A stretch of 5,555 bases of DNA from an uncultured bacterium (GTDB lineage: Bacteria; Planctomycetota; UBA1135; GCA-002686595), in the NCBI GenBank assembly GCA_902826945.1, contig CADEGS010000268.1:1-5555 (forward strand). The letters are read 5' to 3'. The position numbers were made by a program, and so were the translations under genes. This document shows, in pieces, positions 4,898 to 5,555 of this stretch. Below the pieces are notes generated by a model that saw nothing but the letters and a program-made list of their open reading frames with translations, did not search any database and was not told the DNA's origin. How positions within the stretch are numbered: the stretch's first letter is position 1; every line of letters begins with the position of its first letter.

Positions 4898-5555
4898 GTG
4901 GGCTCCGTGTTCGACCTGCGCGGGCGGCTGCGCGCCGCCCGGCCGCGCCTGGGCGCCGGGCGCGCGCTCGGAGCCTGGGCGCTGCTGGCGGCGGGGGCGG
5001 CCGGCGTCGAGCTCTACGGGCGCCGCGCCGACGCGCCGCACGAGGAGGTCGTGGCCGCCGCGGCCTTCGCCGCGCTGGCGTACCAGGCCTGGCGCCTGCT
5101 GCGCCCGGCGCTCGCGGGCAGCCAGCATCCGGCGCGCTGGCGCGCGTGGCTCGAGGCGCGCCGCCTGCGCTTCGGCGTGGACCTGCGCGGCGTCCCCGCG
5201 CTCGAGCCCGGCCTCCCACGGCAGGAGGCGCTCGCGCTCGGGGCCCTCTTCGCGCTCGTCCTCGCGCTGCTCGCCACGCGCGAGGCGTGGCCCGGGGACG
5301 CGCTGCGCGCGCTGCGCGGAGCGAGCGGACTCCTCGCGAGCGGCGTGTGCGCCGCGCTGTGGAGCGCGCTCCTGGTCGGCACGCTGAGCGCGCTCGTGCT
5401 GCCGATGCTCGTCGCCGACGCGCTCTTGCGCGGGCGGCGCGCAGGCGGTCGCCGGCGCGAGACGCGCATGCTGCTCGCCGGCGGCGCCAGCGCCGCCGTG
5501 CTGCTCGTCCTCGCGCTCGTCCTGCCGCCCTGGGCCGCGCCGTGTCTCGCGCTCT
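4898..5555 (+). CDS. Unrecognised multi-pass membrane protein, 3' end outside the window
   Basis: An open frame of 219 codons runs off the right edge. I do not recognise the family. An in-frame TAG at 4886-4888 means the start must lie after it; GTG at 4898 is the first candidate and GTG at 4907 the next. The overlapping ATG at 4890 is in another frame that gives a low-complexity arginine/alanine product, so I reject it. Hydrophobic segments are seen at about residues 23-40 (weak), 51-68, 110-127, 143-177 (long enough for one or two passes) and 191-209. A basic, tryptophan- and arginine-rich loop lies at about 76-98 (HPARWRAWLEARRLRFGVD), followed by LEPGLPRQEA; another basic loop (178-190) precedes the last helix. 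The positive loops between helices are what a real inner-membrane protein would show, supporting this frame over the competing open frames on both strands. No enzymatic motif is visible. Confidence 0.7.
   Translation, partial: MGSVFDLRGRLRAARPRLGAGRALGAWALLAAGAAGVELYGRRADAPHEEVVAAAAFAALAYQAWRLLRPALAGSQHPARWRAWLEARRLRFGVDLRGVPALEPGLPRQEALALGALFALVLALLATREAWPGDALRALRGASGLLASGVCAALWSALLVGTLSALVLPMLVADALLRGRRAGGRRRETRMLLAGGASAAVLLVLALVLPPWAAPCLAL

Noticed and set aside
3797..5128. A 443-codon minus-strand open frame
   Set aside because: Low-complexity arginine/alanine composition; antisense to cutC and out of frame with the Nudix gene.
3453..5387. A 644-codon plus-strand open frame covering cutC, the Nudix gene and the membrane protein
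   Set aside because: Almost pure arginine/alanine/proline low complexity, and it overlaps well-supported genes in other frames and strands.
1..5555. tRNA, rRNA, CRISPR array, insertion sequence, transposase or phage genes
   Set aside because: No cloverleaf, rRNA-like stretch, regularly spaced repeats, terminal repeats with transposase, or phage gene was seen on either strand.

Overview
The window is a short stretch of a high-GC bacterial chromosome. It holds four complete genes with clear family assignments, one complete gene assigned only to a broad redox family, and one gene cut by the right edge. Very high GC, long spurious open frames on the opposite strands, and a soluble multi-PAS kinase paired with a NarL-type regulator would fit a Planctomycetota, Myxococcota or similar environmental lineage. 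Nothing here fixes the taxon: there is no rRNA, tRNA or marker gene.

Layout, left to right. (1) A small glutaredoxin/thioredoxin-like protein on the minus strand (28-354). (2) A 372-base intergenic region (355-726) between divergent genes. It is not empty: an 11-bp perfect inverted repeat shares bases with a 9-bp perfect hairpin, so the two stems exclude each other. (3) A two-component pair on the plus strand: a soluble sensor kinase with three PAS domains (727-2613) and a NarL/FixJ-family response regulator (2610-3296), joined by an ATGA stop/start overlap. The middle PAS domain carries the sequence pattern of the heme-binding PAS of the oxygen sensor FixL, including a histidine at the heme-ligand position. 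(4) A CutC-family TIM-barrel gene on the plus strand (3343-4041), with a bipartite GC-rich hairpin covering the gap and its GTG start. (5) A convergent Nudix hydrolase of the CoA-pyrophosphatase-like type on the minus strand (4171-4824). (6) A divergent, unrecognised multi-pass membrane protein (4898 to the edge), whose GTG start is fixed by an in-frame stop just upstream.

The kinase and regulator almost certainly form one signalling unit: the kinase senses a cytoplasmic cue (possibly O2, NO, CO or redox through heme) and phosphorylates the regulator, which binds DNA through its LuxR-type helix-turn-helix. No target promoter can be named. The redox protein next door would fit an oxygen/redox theme, but that is only inference from proximity. 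CutC, the Nudix enzyme and the membrane protein show no functional link to the signalling pair.

Base composition changes sharply near 3297. In cutC I count only 4 of 232 codons ending in A or T, against about a quarter in the opening codons of the kinase and regulator. The signalling operon and the genes to its right may therefore have different histories, or the window may cross a recombination or assembly joint.
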